A stretch of 7,711 nt of DNA from Gammaproteobacteria bacterium (GCA_030599435.1 JAUVNZ010000068.1:1-7711); one strand, 5' to 3'. Positions 1 through 7,470 are shown, counted from the first letter of the stretch. Notes: a model not told the origin generated them from the sequence alone. Program-made: numbers and translations.

Positions 1-52
1 AAAAGGAAAGCAAATCATACAGAAATAGAGGGGAATAACAAGATCAGAACGA

Positions 53-90
53 TGCCGGGCCATAGCCCGTCAGACGCTTACTGCCCGGCA
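53..90 (-). repeat. GC-rich nested inverted repeat, possible terminator of the yeeE-like gene
   Basis: Positions 53-60 (TGCCGGGC) and 83-90 (GCCCGGCA) are perfect 8-bp reverse complements around a 22-nt loop. Inside, 56-60 (CGGGC) can instead pair with 65-69 (GCCCG) around a 4-nt loop, so the two stems compete for the same bases. The element begins 26 nt after the stop codon of the transporter gene, where a terminator would be expected. No clear T tract follows on the minus strand, so it is not a classical intrinsic terminator. It could stabilise a 3' end or be a dispersed repeat. The pairing is seen directly; the role is inferred. Confidence 0.45.
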
Positions 91-116
91 ACCCCAGAAT
101 ACTTACTTAAAACGGT

Positions 117-1379
117 TTAAATAGCATCTAGTTTGCGTAGGTTATTGGGCAGCAACTTCATATCAGCCAGCCCGGCCACTAATGACTTAACAAAGCTGGC
201 CTCTTCCTCATACACCAGTTTGTAATACTGGATCTTCATGGTAATCGCACTGCCAAAAACAATGGAAATGAGCGCCAGGAACGAACCTATCGCAAGGGTC
301 GATACCCCTGTTATACCCTGACCGATAGTACAACCCAGAGCTAGTACACCGCCAAAGCCCATCAGGATCGCACCAATAAAATGGTTAAGAAAATCCTGGC
401 CTGAGGCAAACCATTCAATACGGAAACTCTTGCTCAATAGAGACCAAAGAAATGATCCGACGATTACGCCAAGAAGTGCCATAATCCCAAAAGTCACCAG
501 GCTGCGATCAAATTTCGATGCCACATAACCCACGGTCTGCCCCATGGGATTGATAAAGGTAAATGATTGTGGGCTCAATGGCCGCCCTTCAGCAGGTTTA
601 CCCTCTTCACTTTCAGAAACCATATCCCACTCTGCGTAATAACTGGACATGGTATAGGGTTCATCCTCGACGTTAATTGCCACATTGCTACTCAAATACC
701 AGCCACCGAGAACCACTAAACCAACTACAGCACCGCCCAGAACGTTATCAAAATTGCCCCGGAAATCGGCTGATTTAAATATAAAAATCAGCGCCCCAAT
801 GGCCAGTACGCTACCAACGACCAAGCGCACAGTAACTGCTTTTTCTTCACTAATCAGGGTACCTATATCCTGAGCCGAGCCCATATCAATAGCTAACGGA
901 CGTATCCATTCATAAAACAGAACTGTAAAGAGCGTTTTGTCCGAATCTGGAAAAGGGTTCACCATAAAATAAGCAATCACGCCAATAATCAGTAGCACCA
1001 TGACGGATTTGATATTACCGCCACCAATGCGAATCAAGGCCTTATTACCGCAACCACTGGCAAGCGTCATACCTATTCCGAAAAGGATGCCGCCAAGAAC
1101 GTTTTCTGCCCAGATCAGGTTACCCATACGATAAGGCGGGAATGCACTACCGGGATCAACCATGCCCATGCTTTCCATAATAACGACACCCAACATAGCG
1201 ATGGCCATAGCGAATATCCAGGCACGGATGCGGCCCAGATCACCCATATTCACCCAGTCGGAAACCGCACCCATGGTACAAAAATTGGTTTTATTCACTA
1301 CAGCGCCAAGCACGATAGCGATAGCAAACGTAATCCATAGAAACGTTGACTGAGCATCAATAAAACTTTCGAAGATCAT
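117..1379 (-). CDS. YeeE/YedE-family membrane protein, probable sulfur-compound (thiosulfate-like) transporter
   Basis: This is a 420-residue polytopic inner-membrane protein with about nine hydrophobic segments (roughly 13-28, 53-70, 94-108, 125-140, 184-200, 212-229, 294-312, 332-348, 360-378). The family signatures are visible as two related halves. Motif TNFCTMGAVSDW carries Cys34, ASGCGNK carries Cys110, and GCTIGQG carries Cys350. In characterised YeeE/YedE (TsuA) proteins, conserved pore cysteines relay thiosulfate across the membrane. The substrate here is an inference and could be another sulfur or selenium compound. Residues about 232-290 form a long hydrophilic, acidic insert between the halves. 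No TusA-like or sulfur-oxidation gene is adjacent. The start is ATG with GAGGG (1389-1393) 9 nt upstream. The gene lies on the same strand as the alpha operon but beyond its terminator, so it is probably transcribed separately. Confidence 0.85.
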   Translation of the reverse strand: MIFESFIDAQSTFLWITFAIAIVLGAVVNKTNFCTMGAVSDWVNMGDLGRIRAWIFAMAIAMLGVVIMESMGMVDPGSAFPPYRMGNLIWAENVLGGILFGIGMTLASGCGNKALIRIGGGNIKSVMVLLIIGVIAYFMVNPFPDSDKTLFTVLFYEWIRPLAIDMGSAQDIGTLISEEKAVTVRLVVGSVLAIGALIFIFKSADFRGNFDNVLGGAVVGLVVLGGWYLSSNVAINVEDEPYTMSSYYAEWDMVSESEEGKPAEGRPLSPQSFTFINPMGQTVGYVASKFDRSLVTFGIMALLGVIVGSFLWSLLSKSFRIEWFASGQDFLNHFIGAILMGFGGVLALGCTIGQGITGVSTLAIGSFLALISIVFGSAITMKIQYYKLVYEEEASFVKSLVAGLADMKLLPNNLRKLDAI

Positions 1380-1424
1380 CTTTTTATACCCTCGATCCGC
1401 AATATGCTGATTAAATGGCCACTC

Positions 1425-1453
1425 TATATATCAGCTAATTCTAATACCATTAA
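1425..1453 (-). promoter_or_regulatory. weak sigma70-like promoter candidate for the yeeE-like gene
   Basis: On the minus strand TTAATG (1448-1453) and TATATA (1425-1430) are separated by 17 nt. They would start a transcript about 40 nt before the ATG at 1379. The hexamers match the consensus only partly, in an AT-rich stretch where such matches arise by chance. The only other notable thing in 1380-1545 is a short TAAT-N3-ATTA dyad (1442-1452) overlapping the -35 position. A promoter is expected here because a strong terminator lies upstream. Confidence 0.25.
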
Positions 1454-1545
1454 CGTCTAACATGACGGAGTTTCTTATTGAACTTTTCTATAGGCTCATC
1501 ATGAAGCCCCTTAATAAAAAACAGGATTATGCCTTACTCATTCAA

Positions 1546-1588
1546 AGCACACAAAAAAGCCGGACAGTGCCCGGCTTTTTTGTGTGCT
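1546..1588 (-). terminator. intrinsic terminator of the spc-alpha operon, probably bidirectional
   Basis: Positions 1546-1563 and 1571-1588 are perfect 18-bp reverse complements around a 7-nt loop. The stem consists of a GC core (GCCGG/CCGGC), an A6/T6 block and an AGCACAC/GTGTGCT base. Read on the minus strand, the T6 tract follows the GC stem directly, as in a rho-independent terminator. It begins 30 nt after the rplQ stop. The symmetry also gives a T6 tract on the plus strand. On the minus-strand RNA a G-U pair can extend the core by one step, while the plus-strand RNA has an A-C mismatch there, so the operon direction is slightly favoured. Confidence 0.92.
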
Positions 1589-1618
1589 TATTATTGACAC
1601 TGAGTTAATAATTCAAAA

Positions 1619-2044
1619 CTATTCCTCGGTTGCAGCCTCACTCTTTTTGGCTTTCCCTTCCTCTGCTTGCTCAGCCCCCTCAACCACTGGCCGATCAACG
1701 AGCTCAACAATCGCCATTGGGGCGTTATCGCCAGGACGAAAACCGCACTTCAGTATGCGCATGTAACCACCCGGACGCTTCTCATAACGAGGGCCTAACT
1801 CAGTAAACAGTTTAGTTACCATGTCACGGTCACGAATGCGGTCAAAGACAACACGACGATTAGCAACAGAGTCTGTTTTGGCCCGAGTGATTAAAGGCTC
1901 GATCACACGACGTAACTCTTTTGCTTTCGGCACGGTCGTTCTAATCACTTCATGATTAAACAACGAAGTGGCCATATTGCGGAACATAGCCTTACGGTGG
2001 CTACTGTTTCGATTAAGCTGGCGACCAGATTGACGATGACGCAT
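1619..2044 (-). CDS. rplQ: 50S ribosomal protein L17
   Basis: This 141-residue protein of the large subunit binds 23S rRNA near the exit-tunnel region. The N-terminus ([20 protein letters not shown]) and the blocks [26 protein letters not shown] and [24 protein letters not shown] sequence at about residues 40-112 are diagnostic of bacterial L17. E. coli L17 is 127 residues. Here the extra length is a charged, low-complexity tail after about residue 120, rich in Glu, Ala and Lys, probably disordered. The ATG is preceded by AAGGA at 7-nt spacing, and rpoA ends 33 nt upstream. It is the last gene of the alpha operon, with the terminator 30 nt downstream. Confidence 0.97.
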   Translation of the reverse strand: MRHRQSGRQLNRNSSHRKAMFRNMATSLFNHEVIRTTVPKAKELRRVIEPLITRAKTDSVANRRVVFDRIRDRDMVTKLFTELGPRYEKRPGGYMRILKCGFRPGDNAPMAIVELVDRPVVEGAEQAEEGKAKKSEAATEE

Positions 2045-2077
2045 GGAACTATCCTTTAACTAAACTTAAGTAACTAT

Positions 2078-3088
2078 TTATGTATTAACGCTTAATGCTG
2101 TATCACGCTGCTCTTGCAAGCTGGCGGGCGGCCAATTCTCAAGGCGCATCCCCAAAGAAAGTCCTTTAGTAGCCAATACACTTTTAATTTCAGTCAGTGA
2201 TTTTTTACCCAGATTAGGCGTTTTCAGCAACTCAACTTCTGTGCATTGAATCAAATCACCAATGTAATAAATTTGCTCTGCTTTCAAACAGTTTGCTGAA
2301 CGCACGGTTAATTCCAGGTCGTCTACTGGACGCAGCAGAATTGGATCAACCTCAGGCTCATCAGACTGGGCAGCAGTTTCTTCACGGCTCTGCAGATCAA
2401 CAAATGTAGATAACTGATCTTGAAGTATGGTGGCAGCAGTACGAATGGCTTGCTCAGGATCAAGCGAACCATCTGTCTCTAGATTAATAACCAGCTTATC
2501 CAAGTTGGTACGCTTCTCAACACGAGCACTTTCAACGGTGTAAGCAACACGCGAAACAGGACTAAAAGAAGCATCAAGCTGGAGCTTACCAATGGCACGA
2601 TCTGCACCATCCGTATCTCTTGTGTTTGAAGGCTCATAACCACATCCAGATAACACCTTAAGCGTCATCTTCAATGAACCTTTTTTCGTCAGATTTGCAA
2701 TCACATGATCGGGGTTAACAATTTCTACATCGTGATCAAGTTTGATATCAGCTGCAGTAACTGGACCTTCACCGCTCTTTTCCAGAGTCAACATTACTTC
2801 ATTCCGAGTATGCATCAGGAATGACAAACCTTTGAGGTTTAACAGAATATCAATAACGTCTTCCTGAACACCTTCAATGCTGCTGTATTCGTGTAAAACG
2901 CCTTCGATTTCAACTTCAGTGACGGCGCAGCCTGTCATGGAAGACAGGAGGATTCGACGCAGGGCATTACCCAGGGTATGGCCAAATCCGCGTTCCAGAG
3001 GTTCTAAAGTCACCTCGGCATGACGCTCATTAAATACCTGCACGTTAACGATACTAGGCTTTAAAAAATCAGATACTAAACCTTGCAT
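2078..3088 (-). CDS. rpoA: DNA-directed RNA polymerase subunit alpha
   Basis: This is a 336-residue protein whose dimer scaffolds assembly of beta and beta' and whose C-terminal domain contacts UP elements and activators. The N-terminal domain (about 1-235) carries the family block [20 protein letters not shown] (31-50), including the Arg pair at 44-45 used in core assembly. A linker rich in Glu and Asp precedes the C-terminal domain (about 247-326). DNA-contact residues are kept: Arg263, Asn266 and Lys269 in RSANCLK, and Gly294, Lys296 and Ser297 in NLGKKS. Two cysteines replace arginines present in E. coli: Cys149 in GCGY (GRGY there) and Cys282 in IQCTE (VQRTE there). The tail runs about seven residues past the E. 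coli end. The ATG follows a strong GAGG ribosome binding site at 7-nt spacing, with a perfect hairpin just upstream. Confidence 0.98.
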   Translation of the reverse strand: MQGLVSDFLKPSIVNVQVFNERHAEVTLEPLERGFGHTLGNALRRILLSSMTGCAVTEVEIEGVLHEYSSIEGVQEDVIDILLNLKGLSFLMHTRNEVMLTLEKSGEGPVTAADIKLDHDVEIVNPDHVIANLTKKGSLKMTLKVLSGCGYEPSNTRDTDGADRAIGKLQLDASFSPVSRVAYTVESARVEKRTNLDKLVINLETDGSLDPEQAIRTAATILQDQLSTFVDLQSREETAAQSDEPEVDPILLRPVDDLELTVRSANCLKAEQIYYIGDLIQCTEVELLKTPNLGKKSLTEIKSVLATKGLSLGMRLENWPPASLQEQRDTALSVNT

Positions 3089-3104
3089 GGATTTTCCTCT
3101 CTTG

Positions 3105-3127
3105 CTTTAAGCACTAACTGCTTAAAG
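3105..3127 (-). promoter_or_regulatory. perfect 9-bp hairpin upstream of the rpoA ribosome binding site
   Basis: CTTTAAGCA at 3105-3113 and TGCTTAAAG at 3119-3127 are exact reverse complements around a 5-nt loop. In the minus-strand mRNA the hairpin ends 3 nt before the rpoA Shine-Dalgarno (GAGAGG at 3096-3101) and 16 nt before the ATG at 3088. It lies in the 70-nt gap between rpsD and rpoA. The stem is AT-rich with no T tract, so termination is unlikely. Effects on rpoA translation or mRNA stability are possible but inferred. Confidence 0.5.
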
Positions 3128-3158
3128 AATCCGTTTTACTTATGAAATTACGTTAGAG

Positions 3159-3785
3159 TTACTTAGAGTACAACTCAACGATTAAATGTTCGTTGATGTC
3201 AGATGGCATTTCACTGCGCTCTGGATGTGCTTTATACACACCTGAAAACTTTTTGGAATCCACATCAATCCAGTCAGCAAAACCACGTTGGCTCGCCATA
3301 TCCATCGCTGACTGAATTCGTAGTTGTTTACGGCTGGCTTCTAGTACAGCCACTTCATCAGATGGTTTAACCTGATATGACGGGATGGTCACAATGGTGC
3401 CATTAACGCTAATCGCCTTATGTCGAACTAGCTGGCGCGCTTCACGACGTGAAGCTGCAAACCCCATGCGATAGACAACGTTATCTAAACGAGATTCCAG
3501 CGCCTGTAACAAGTTTTCACCTGTTGCGCCTTTTTGACTATCGGCGGCCTTGTAATACAGACGGAATTGTTTCTCTAGCACACCATAAATACGACGAACT
3601 TTTTGCTTTTCACGCAACTGTGTTGCGTAATCAGTTATTCGTGTACGACGCTGGCCATGCTGCCCAGGAGGGAATGCACGATTTTCCATGGCGCATTTGC
3701 CACTATGACATTTTTCGCCTTTCAGAAATAACTTAACACCTTCTCGGCGACACTGGCGGCATTTGGGGCCTAGATATATTGCCAT
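3159..3785 (-). CDS. rpsD: 30S ribosomal protein S4, zinc-finger (C+) form
   Basis: This 208-residue primary 16S rRNA-binding protein nucleates 30S assembly, and in E. coli it is also the autoregulator of the alpha operon. The N-terminus keeps four cysteines, Cys9, Cys12, Cys26 and Cys31, spaced C-x2-C-x13-C-x4-C, the zinc-binding pattern of C+ S4 proteins such as that of Thermus. E. coli and Pseudomonas S4 lack this set. The rest is gammaproteobacterial in character: [19 protein letters not shown], then an S4 RNA-binding domain at about 95-160 ([28 protein letters not shown]), then the end [13 protein letters not shown]. The ATG follows GGAG at 8-nt spacing. It lies between rpsK and rpoA, the usual alpha order. 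Confidence 0.98.
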   Translation of the reverse strand: MAIYLGPKCRQCRREGVKLFLKGEKCHSGKCAMENRAFPPGQHGQRRTRITDYATQLREKQKVRRIYGVLEKQFRLYYKAADSQKGATGENLLQALESRLDNVVYRMGFAASRREARQLVRHKAISVNGTIVTIPSYQVKPSDEVAVLEASRKQLRIQSAMDMASQRGFADWIDVDSKKFSGVYKAHPERSEMPSDINEHLIVELYSK

Positions 3786-3851
3786 TCTTAAACTCCGAAA
3801 TCTTTATTCAATCTGTACTAAATAACGTACTTAATATTAGTGTGCGACGTA

Positions 3852-4235
3852 TTAAACGCGACGACGTTTTGGTGGACGACAACCATTGTGTGGAATCGGC
3901 GTCACATCGGTAATGCTGGTGATTGTAAATCCGTGTGCATTCAAAGCACGGATCGCTGACTCACGACCAGGTCCGGGGCCATTGACACAAACCTCTACAT
4001 TTTTCATACCCATGTCTTTAACGACAGAGGCAACGCGCTCAGCTGCAACCTGGGCAGCAAACGGTGTGCTTTTACGTGAACCGCGGAAGCCGGAGCCACC
4101 TGCAGTCGCCCAGGCCAGAGCATTACCCTGGCGGTCAGTAATTGTAACAATGGTGTTATTGAATGTTGCATGGATGTGAGCGATACCATCTGCAACGTTC
4201 TTTTTGACCTTTTTGCGAGTACGTGGACTTGCCAT
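3852..4235 (-). CDS. rpsK: 30S ribosomal protein S11
   Basis: This 127-residue small-subunit platform protein contacts 16S rRNA near the E-site mRNA path together with S6, S18 and S21. It is close to the E. coli length of 129. Diagnostic blocks are [20 protein letters not shown] (about 19-38), [17 protein letters not shown] (about 46-62), [15 protein letters not shown] (about 84-98), and the basic C-terminus [12 protein letters not shown]. The Asn-Gly in that HNG motif corresponds to the residue known to become isoaspartate in E. coli S11. The ATG follows an AGG-type ribosome binding site. The gaps to rpsM (70 nt) and rpsD (66 nt) are AT-rich and show no clear regulatory structure. Confidence 0.98.
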   Translation of the reverse strand: MASPRTRKKVKKNVADGIAHIHATFNNTIVTITDRQGNALAWATAGGSGFRGSRKSTPFAAQVAAERVASVVKDMGMKNVEVCVNGPGPGRESAIRALNAHGFTITSITDVTPIPHNGCRPPKRRRV

Positions 4236-4305
4236 TCTGCTTAACCTGTATTTATATCAACAAAAAATTTAGTAAAAATAACTTCTGTAATAAAAGCGAA
4301 ATCTA

Positions 4306-4662
4306 TTACTTATGAACCATGCGCCGTGGGCCCTTACGGGTACGAGCATTAGTACGAGTCCGTTGTCCGCGTACTGGTAAACCACGACGATGGCGAATCC
4401 CACGGTAACAACCCAGATCCATCAGACGTTTGATATTCATCGAAACTTCACGGCGTAAATCACCTTCTATGGTGTATTTCGCCACTTCTGCGCGAAGGGT
4501 ATCCAGCTCCTGCTCAGTGAGATCCTTGATCTTGCTATCTGGCTTAACACTTGCTGCCGCACAAATAGCCTTCGCATGGCTATTACCTATGCCATAAATA
4601 GCTGTAAGTCCGATAACCGTATGTTTCTGCACAGGTATATTGATGCCTGCTATACGTGCCAT
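4306..4662 (-). CDS. rpsM: 30S ribosomal protein S13
   Basis: This 118-residue protein of the 30S head makes intersubunit bridges with the 50S subunit and contacts P-site tRNA through its basic tail. The length equals that of E. coli S13. Family features are the start [14 protein letters not shown], the helix-two-turn-helix region around [11 protein letters not shown] (about 25-35), and the basic segment at about 89-113 ([20 protein letters not shown] followed by ARTRKGPRR). The ATG follows GGAG at about 8-nt spacing. It is the first gene of the alpha operon, with a promoter candidate in the 90-nt gap after rpmJ. Confidence 0.98.
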   Translation of the reverse strand: MARIAGINIPVQKHTVIGLTAIYGIGNSHAKAICAAASVKPDSKIKDLTEQELDTLRAEVAKYTIEGDLRREVSMNIKRLMDLGCYRGIRHRRGLPVRGQRTRTNARTRKGPRRMVHK

Positions 4663-4701
4663 TCAAAATTCTCCAAAATAGACCATCGCGGTAAACCCGC
4701 T

Positions 4702-4730
4702 ATTGTAATCAGTTTTCCTATCACCTACAA
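4702..4730 (-). promoter_or_regulatory. sigma70-like promoter candidate for the alpha operon
   Basis: On the minus strand a -35-like TTGTAG (4725-4730) and a -10 TACAAT (4702-4707) are separated by exactly 17 nt. The -10 matches the consensus at five of six positions and the -35 keeps TTG. Transcription would begin near 4695, giving a leader of about 33 nt before the rpsM ATG at 4662. E. coli also has its alpha promoter between rpmJ and rpsM. The leader holds a short GCGG/CCGC stem (4688-4700) and little else. Read-through from spc is also likely, because no terminator is visible after rpmJ. Confidence 0.55.
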
Positions 4731-4752
4731 GGCAAAAGGCCTAAAACGTATG

Positions 4753-4866
4753 CTATCCCTGCCGTTGCTTGTGGCGTGGATCAGTACAAATCACACGCAC
4801 CACACCTTTACGGCGAATAACCTTACATTTATTGCATATTTTCTTTACTGAGGCTCTAACCTTCAT
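4753..4866 (-). CDS. rpmJ: 50S ribosomal protein L36, zinc (C+) form
   Basis: This 37-residue protein is the smallest of the large subunit and sits on 23S rRNA near L6 and L16. Reading from ATG at 4866 gives [20 protein letters not shown] and ends PRHKQRQG before a TAG stop at 4753-4755. The zinc ribbon is intact: Cys11, Cys14, Cys27 and His32. This is the C+ type found in the spc operon; zinc-free paralogues occur elsewhere in some genomes. The start follows GGAG about 8 nt upstream. The gene sits 77 nt after secY and 90 nt before rpsM, its standard position between the two. Confidence 0.97.
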   Translation of the reverse strand: MKVRASVKKICNKCKVIRRKGVVRVICTDPRHKQRQG

Positions 4867-4943
4867 CTTCTCTCTCCAAACATCATCACTGCCCTGTCGT
4901 TCCAAAATCAGAGGAACTAGCTCGCGATGGTATTAAATCTGCC

Positions 4944-6290
4944 TTACAAGCCTGTTCGACCGTAACCCTTCAGGTTGGCTTTTTTCATCAAACCTTCGTA
5001 CTGATGTGACATAAGGTGGGACTGAATCTGTGAAATAAAATCCATAACCACCACCACAATAATCAACAACGATGTGCCACCAAAATAGAACGGTACATTC
5101 CAGTACACAATCATGAACTCAGGCAACAGGCAGACAGCGGTAATATAAATAGCCCCTACCAAAGTCAGCCGAGACATCACGCCATCAATATACTTTGCCG
5201 TATTTTGCCCAGGTCGTATCCCTGGAATAAAAGCACCTGAGCGCTTTAAATTATCTGCCGTATCTTTCGGATTGAACATCAATGCCGTATAGAAAAAGCA
5301 GAAGAAAATAATAGCCAGCGCGTACATCATTACGTACACAGGCTGTCCCGGTGATAGAGTTGAGGAAATATCCTTTAACCAACCCATACCTTCCGCAGAG
5401 CCGAACCAGCCGCCCAATGTGGCCGGGAATAAAATAATACTCGAAGCAAAAATGGGCGGGATAACCCCTGCCATATTTACTTTCAGCGGCAAATGACTCT
5501 TTTGGGCCGCATACATTTTTCGCCCTTGCTGGCGTTTGGCGTAATTCACCGTAATTCGTCGCTGGCCTCGTTCCATGAAGACCACAAAACCGGTCACTCC
5601 GATGGCAAGAATCAATAAGATCAGCACCAAAAAGGCACTGATTTCACCAATACGAGCTAACTCAAGTGTTCCACCTATTGCAGAAGGTAAACCTGCTGCG
5701 ATACCCGCAAATATAATTAATGAGATACCGTTTCCAATTCCACGTTCAGTGACCTGTTCACCCAGCCACATCAAAAACATCGTTCCAGTCACCAGACTAA
5801 CCACTGCCGTAAAAATAAAAGCAGGGCCAGGGTTTGGTACAACAGCAAAGCTGCCCACCGTTTGTCCTTGCAAGGCTATGGAAACACCAATGGCCTGAAA
5901 GGTTGCCAATCCAAAAGTGCCATAACGCGTATATTGCGTAATTTTTCGACGCCCGGATTCGCCTTCCTTTTTCAACTGTTCCAACTTAGGAACCACTGCC
6001 GTCAGCAGTTGCATAATGATGGATGACGAAATATAAGGCATCACACCTAATGCAAATAAGGTCAGACGACCCAGCGCACCACCAGAGAACATATTAAACA
6101 TGTCCAGAATGGTGCCCTTTTGTTGTTCAAACAATACTGCTAATGCAGCGGGATCAATGCCCGGTACCGGGATAAATGAACCCACTCGAAAAACAATCAT
6201 CGCCAAGACAACAAACATTAACCGCTGCTTGAGTTCGGTTAACTTACCCGAGCCCATGGCACCGAGCACACTGTCGCGCGATGCAGACAC
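4944..6290 (-). CDS. secY: protein translocase subunit SecY
   Basis: This 448-residue protein is the central channel of the SecYEG translocon in the inner membrane. It has ten expected membrane segments. Visible signatures include [11 protein letters not shown] (about 37-47) before the plug region, [20 protein letters not shown] at about 74-93, [19 protein letters not shown] (about 176-194), the cytosolic loop [18 protein letters not shown] (about 239-256), and [19 protein letters not shown] (about 341-359), whose following loop contacts SecA and the ribosome. The protein ends [12 protein letters not shown], three residues past the usual GYGR end. The start is GTG at 6290, 6 nt after the rplO stop, with GAGGA at 6301-6305; this gives an N-terminus of normal length. 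An internal ATG at residue 12 is the main alternative. Confidence 0.97.
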   Translation of the reverse strand: MSASRDSVLGAMGSGKLTELKQRLMFVVLAMIVFRVGSFIPVPGIDPAALAVLFEQQKGTILDMFNMFSGGALGRLTLFALGVMPYISSSIIMQLLTAVVPKLEQLKKEGESGRRKITQYTRYGTFGLATFQAIGVSIALQGQTVGSFAVVPNPGPAFIFTAVVSLVTGTMFLMWLGEQVTERGIGNGISLIIFAGIAAGLPSAIGGTLELARIGEISAFLVLILLILAIGVTGFVVFMERGQRRITVNYAKRQQGRKMYAAQKSHLPLKVNMAGVIPPIFASSIILFPATLGGWFGSAEGMGWLKDISSTLSPGQPVYVMMYALAIIFFCFFYTALMFNPKDTADNLKRSGAFIPGIRPGQNTAKYIDGVMSRLTLVGAIYITAVCLLPEFMIVYWNVPFYFGGTSLLIIVVVVMDFISQIQSHLMSHQYEGLMKKANLKGYGRTGL

Positions 6291-6296
6291 TATTTC

Positions 6297-6731
6297 TTAA
6301 TCCTCGACTTTTCCGCCGGCCGCTTCAATCGCGGCACGCGCACCCTTGGTGGCACCCAGGCCACGCACGGTAACAGCGCTGGTGATTTCTCCGGAAAGAA
6401 TCACTTTGGCACGTTTGATTTGATGACCAATAATATTGGCCGCTTTCAGTGACAACAAATCAACTACATCACCTTCGACCTTCAGCAGTTCAGGCAAGCG
6501 GATTTCAGCCATGAACCGGGCTTTGCGGGAAGCAAAACCAACTTTAGGTAGACGACGTTGCAAAGGCATTTGACCGCCCTCGAAACCAACCTTACTAAAA
6601 CCACCGGAACGTGACTTCTGTCCCTTGTGACCACGACCACCTGTTTTGCCTAACCCAGAACCAATGCCACGACCAACGCGTTTGGCATCTTTCTTTGATC
6701 CTTCAGCAGGCTTGAGGGTATTTAAACGCAT
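6297..6731 (-). CDS. rplO: 50S ribosomal protein L15
   Basis: This 144-residue protein binds 23S rRNA late in 50S assembly. The Gly- and basic-rich N-terminal half that threads through rRNA is evident: [20 protein letters not shown] and the following KSRSGG, then [17 protein letters not shown]. The C-terminal half carries the globular domain and ends AAGGKVED. The start at 6731 gives [14 protein letters not shown], matching the E. coli N-terminus and its 144-residue length. An in-frame ATG five codons upstream (6746) would sit inside rpmD and ahead of the ribosome binding site, so it is rejected. The start lies 1 nt after the rpmD stop, which suggests coupled translation. secY begins 6 nt downstream. 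Confidence 0.97.
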   Translation of the reverse strand: MRLNTLKPAEGSKKDAKRVGRGIGSGLGKTGGRGHKGQKSRSGGFSKVGFEGGQMPLQRRLPKVGFASRKARFMAEIRLPELLKVEGDVVDLLSLKAANIIGHQIKRAKVILSGEITSAVTVRGLGATKGARAAIEAAGGKVED

Positions 6732-6732
6732 T

Positions 6733-6927
6733 TTAAGCTTCCTCAACCTTAAGCAGATAAGAAACTGTATTGATCATGCCACGATTAAATGGCGTATCTT
6801 CCACAGAAACCTTCTGATGTATACGACGCAAACCAAGACCGGACACGCAAGCCTTGTGGGCTTTAAGACGACCGATAGGGCTGCGCACCAATGTAATAGT
6901 TACTTTATTTTTGTCTTTGCTGGCCAT
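6733..6927 (-). CDS. rpmD: 50S ribosomal protein L30
   Basis: This 64-residue large-subunit protein is slightly longer than the 59 residues of E. coli L30, the extra residues being at both ends (MASKDKNK at the start). The family core [20 protein letters not shown] followed by [10 protein letters not shown], and the C-terminal [20 protein letters not shown], are plain matches. The ATG is 3 nt after the rpsE stop, and its GGAG ribosome binding site (6934-6937) lies in the last codons of rpsE. Its own last codons carry the ribosome binding site of rplO, so rpsE, rpmD and rplO are probably translated in a coupled way. Confidence 0.97.
   Translation of the reverse strand: MASKDKNKVTITLVRSPIGRLKAHKACVSGLGLRRIHQKVSVEDTPFNRGMINTVSYLLKVEEA
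6739..6744 (-). promoter_or_regulatory. ribosome binding site that fixes the rplO start
   Basis: GAGGAA lies in the last sense codons of rpmD, 7 nt before the ATG at 6731. It supports that ATG over the upstream in-frame ATG at 6746, which this site does not serve. Confidence 0.7.
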
Positions 6928-6930
6928 GGT

Positions 6931-7437
6931 CTACTCCATGATTTCCTTAACGCTCTTGCCGCGCTTTGCAGCAACAGCTTCTGGCGTAGTCATTGAAGAT
7001 AAACCTTCGAATGTTGCGCGAACAACATTAATAGGATTATTAGAACCGATACACTTGGCAAGCACATCGTGCACACCAACAGCCTCAAACACTGCTCGCA
7101 TGGCACCACCGGCAATAATCCCAGTACCTTCTGAGGCTGGCAACATAACAACCTTGGCCGCACCATGAGTGCCCTGAAGCGGATACTGTAGCGTTCCACC
7201 TTTCAGGCTTATATCAAACATATTCTTGCGTGCATTCTCCATTGCCTTTTGAACAGCAACAGGCACTTCGCGTGCCTTACCACGTCCAAAGCCAACCTTG
7301 CCTTCACCATCACCAACAACGGTTAACGCGGTAAAACCAAAAATCCGGCCACCTTTAACGACTTTGGCAACGCGATTTATGTTAACCAGCTTCTCGATGA
7401 GGCCGTCACTATTCTGTTGTGCATCAAATTTAGCCAT
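6931..7437 (-). CDS. rpsE: 30S ribosomal protein S5
   Basis: This 168-residue small-subunit protein acts in translational accuracy and in the mRNA entry helicase region with S3 and S4. E. coli S5 has 167 residues. The N-terminal double-stranded RNA-binding fold shows [20 protein letters not shown] (about 18-37); the corresponding loop is where spectinomycin resistance changes map in other bacteria, and no unusual gap is seen here. The C-terminal domain shows [20 protein letters not shown] (about 100-119) and [14 protein letters not shown] (about 133-146), and ends [13 protein letters not shown]. The ATG follows AAGG at 7-nt spacing. rplR ends 33 nt upstream and rpmD starts 3 nt downstream. 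Confidence 0.98.
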   Translation of the reverse strand: MAKFDAQQNSDGLIEKLVNINRVAKVVKGGRIFGFTALTVVGDGEGKVGFGRGKAREVPVAVQKAMENARKNMFDISLKGGTLQYPLQGTHGAAKVVMLPASEGTGIIAGGAMRAVFEAVGVHDVLAKCIGSNNPINVVRATFEGLSSMTTPEAVAAKRGKSVKEIME

Positions 7438-7470
7438 GCCAATACCTTAATTTTCCTAATGCTAGTAATA

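Noticed and set aside
1594..1599. Plus-strand TTGACA, a consensus -35 hexamer
   Set aside because: No acceptable -10 lies 16-18 nt downstream, and it would drive transcription antisense into rplQ.
4730..4742. AGGC/GCCT stem after rpmJ as a terminator of spc
   Set aside because: It has only four base pairs, with no T tract on the minus strand, and it overlaps the alpha -35 candidate.
4576..4851. Plus-strand open frame of 91 codons across the rpsM-rpmJ region
   Set aside because: It is antisense to rpsM and rpmJ, both of which are unmistakable on the minus strand. Its translation resembles no family and it lacks a convincing ribosome binding site.
4899..4917. GTTCC/GGAAC dyad in the secY-rpmJ gap
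   Set aside because: A 5-bp stem with a 9-nt loop is within chance expectation, and no T tract or other supporting signal is present.
6732..6746. Upstream in-frame ATG for rplO at 6746, adding MRKLK
   Set aside because: It overlaps the end of rpmD and lies upstream of the GAGGAA ribosome binding site. The ATG at 6731 matches the conserved MRLNTL start.
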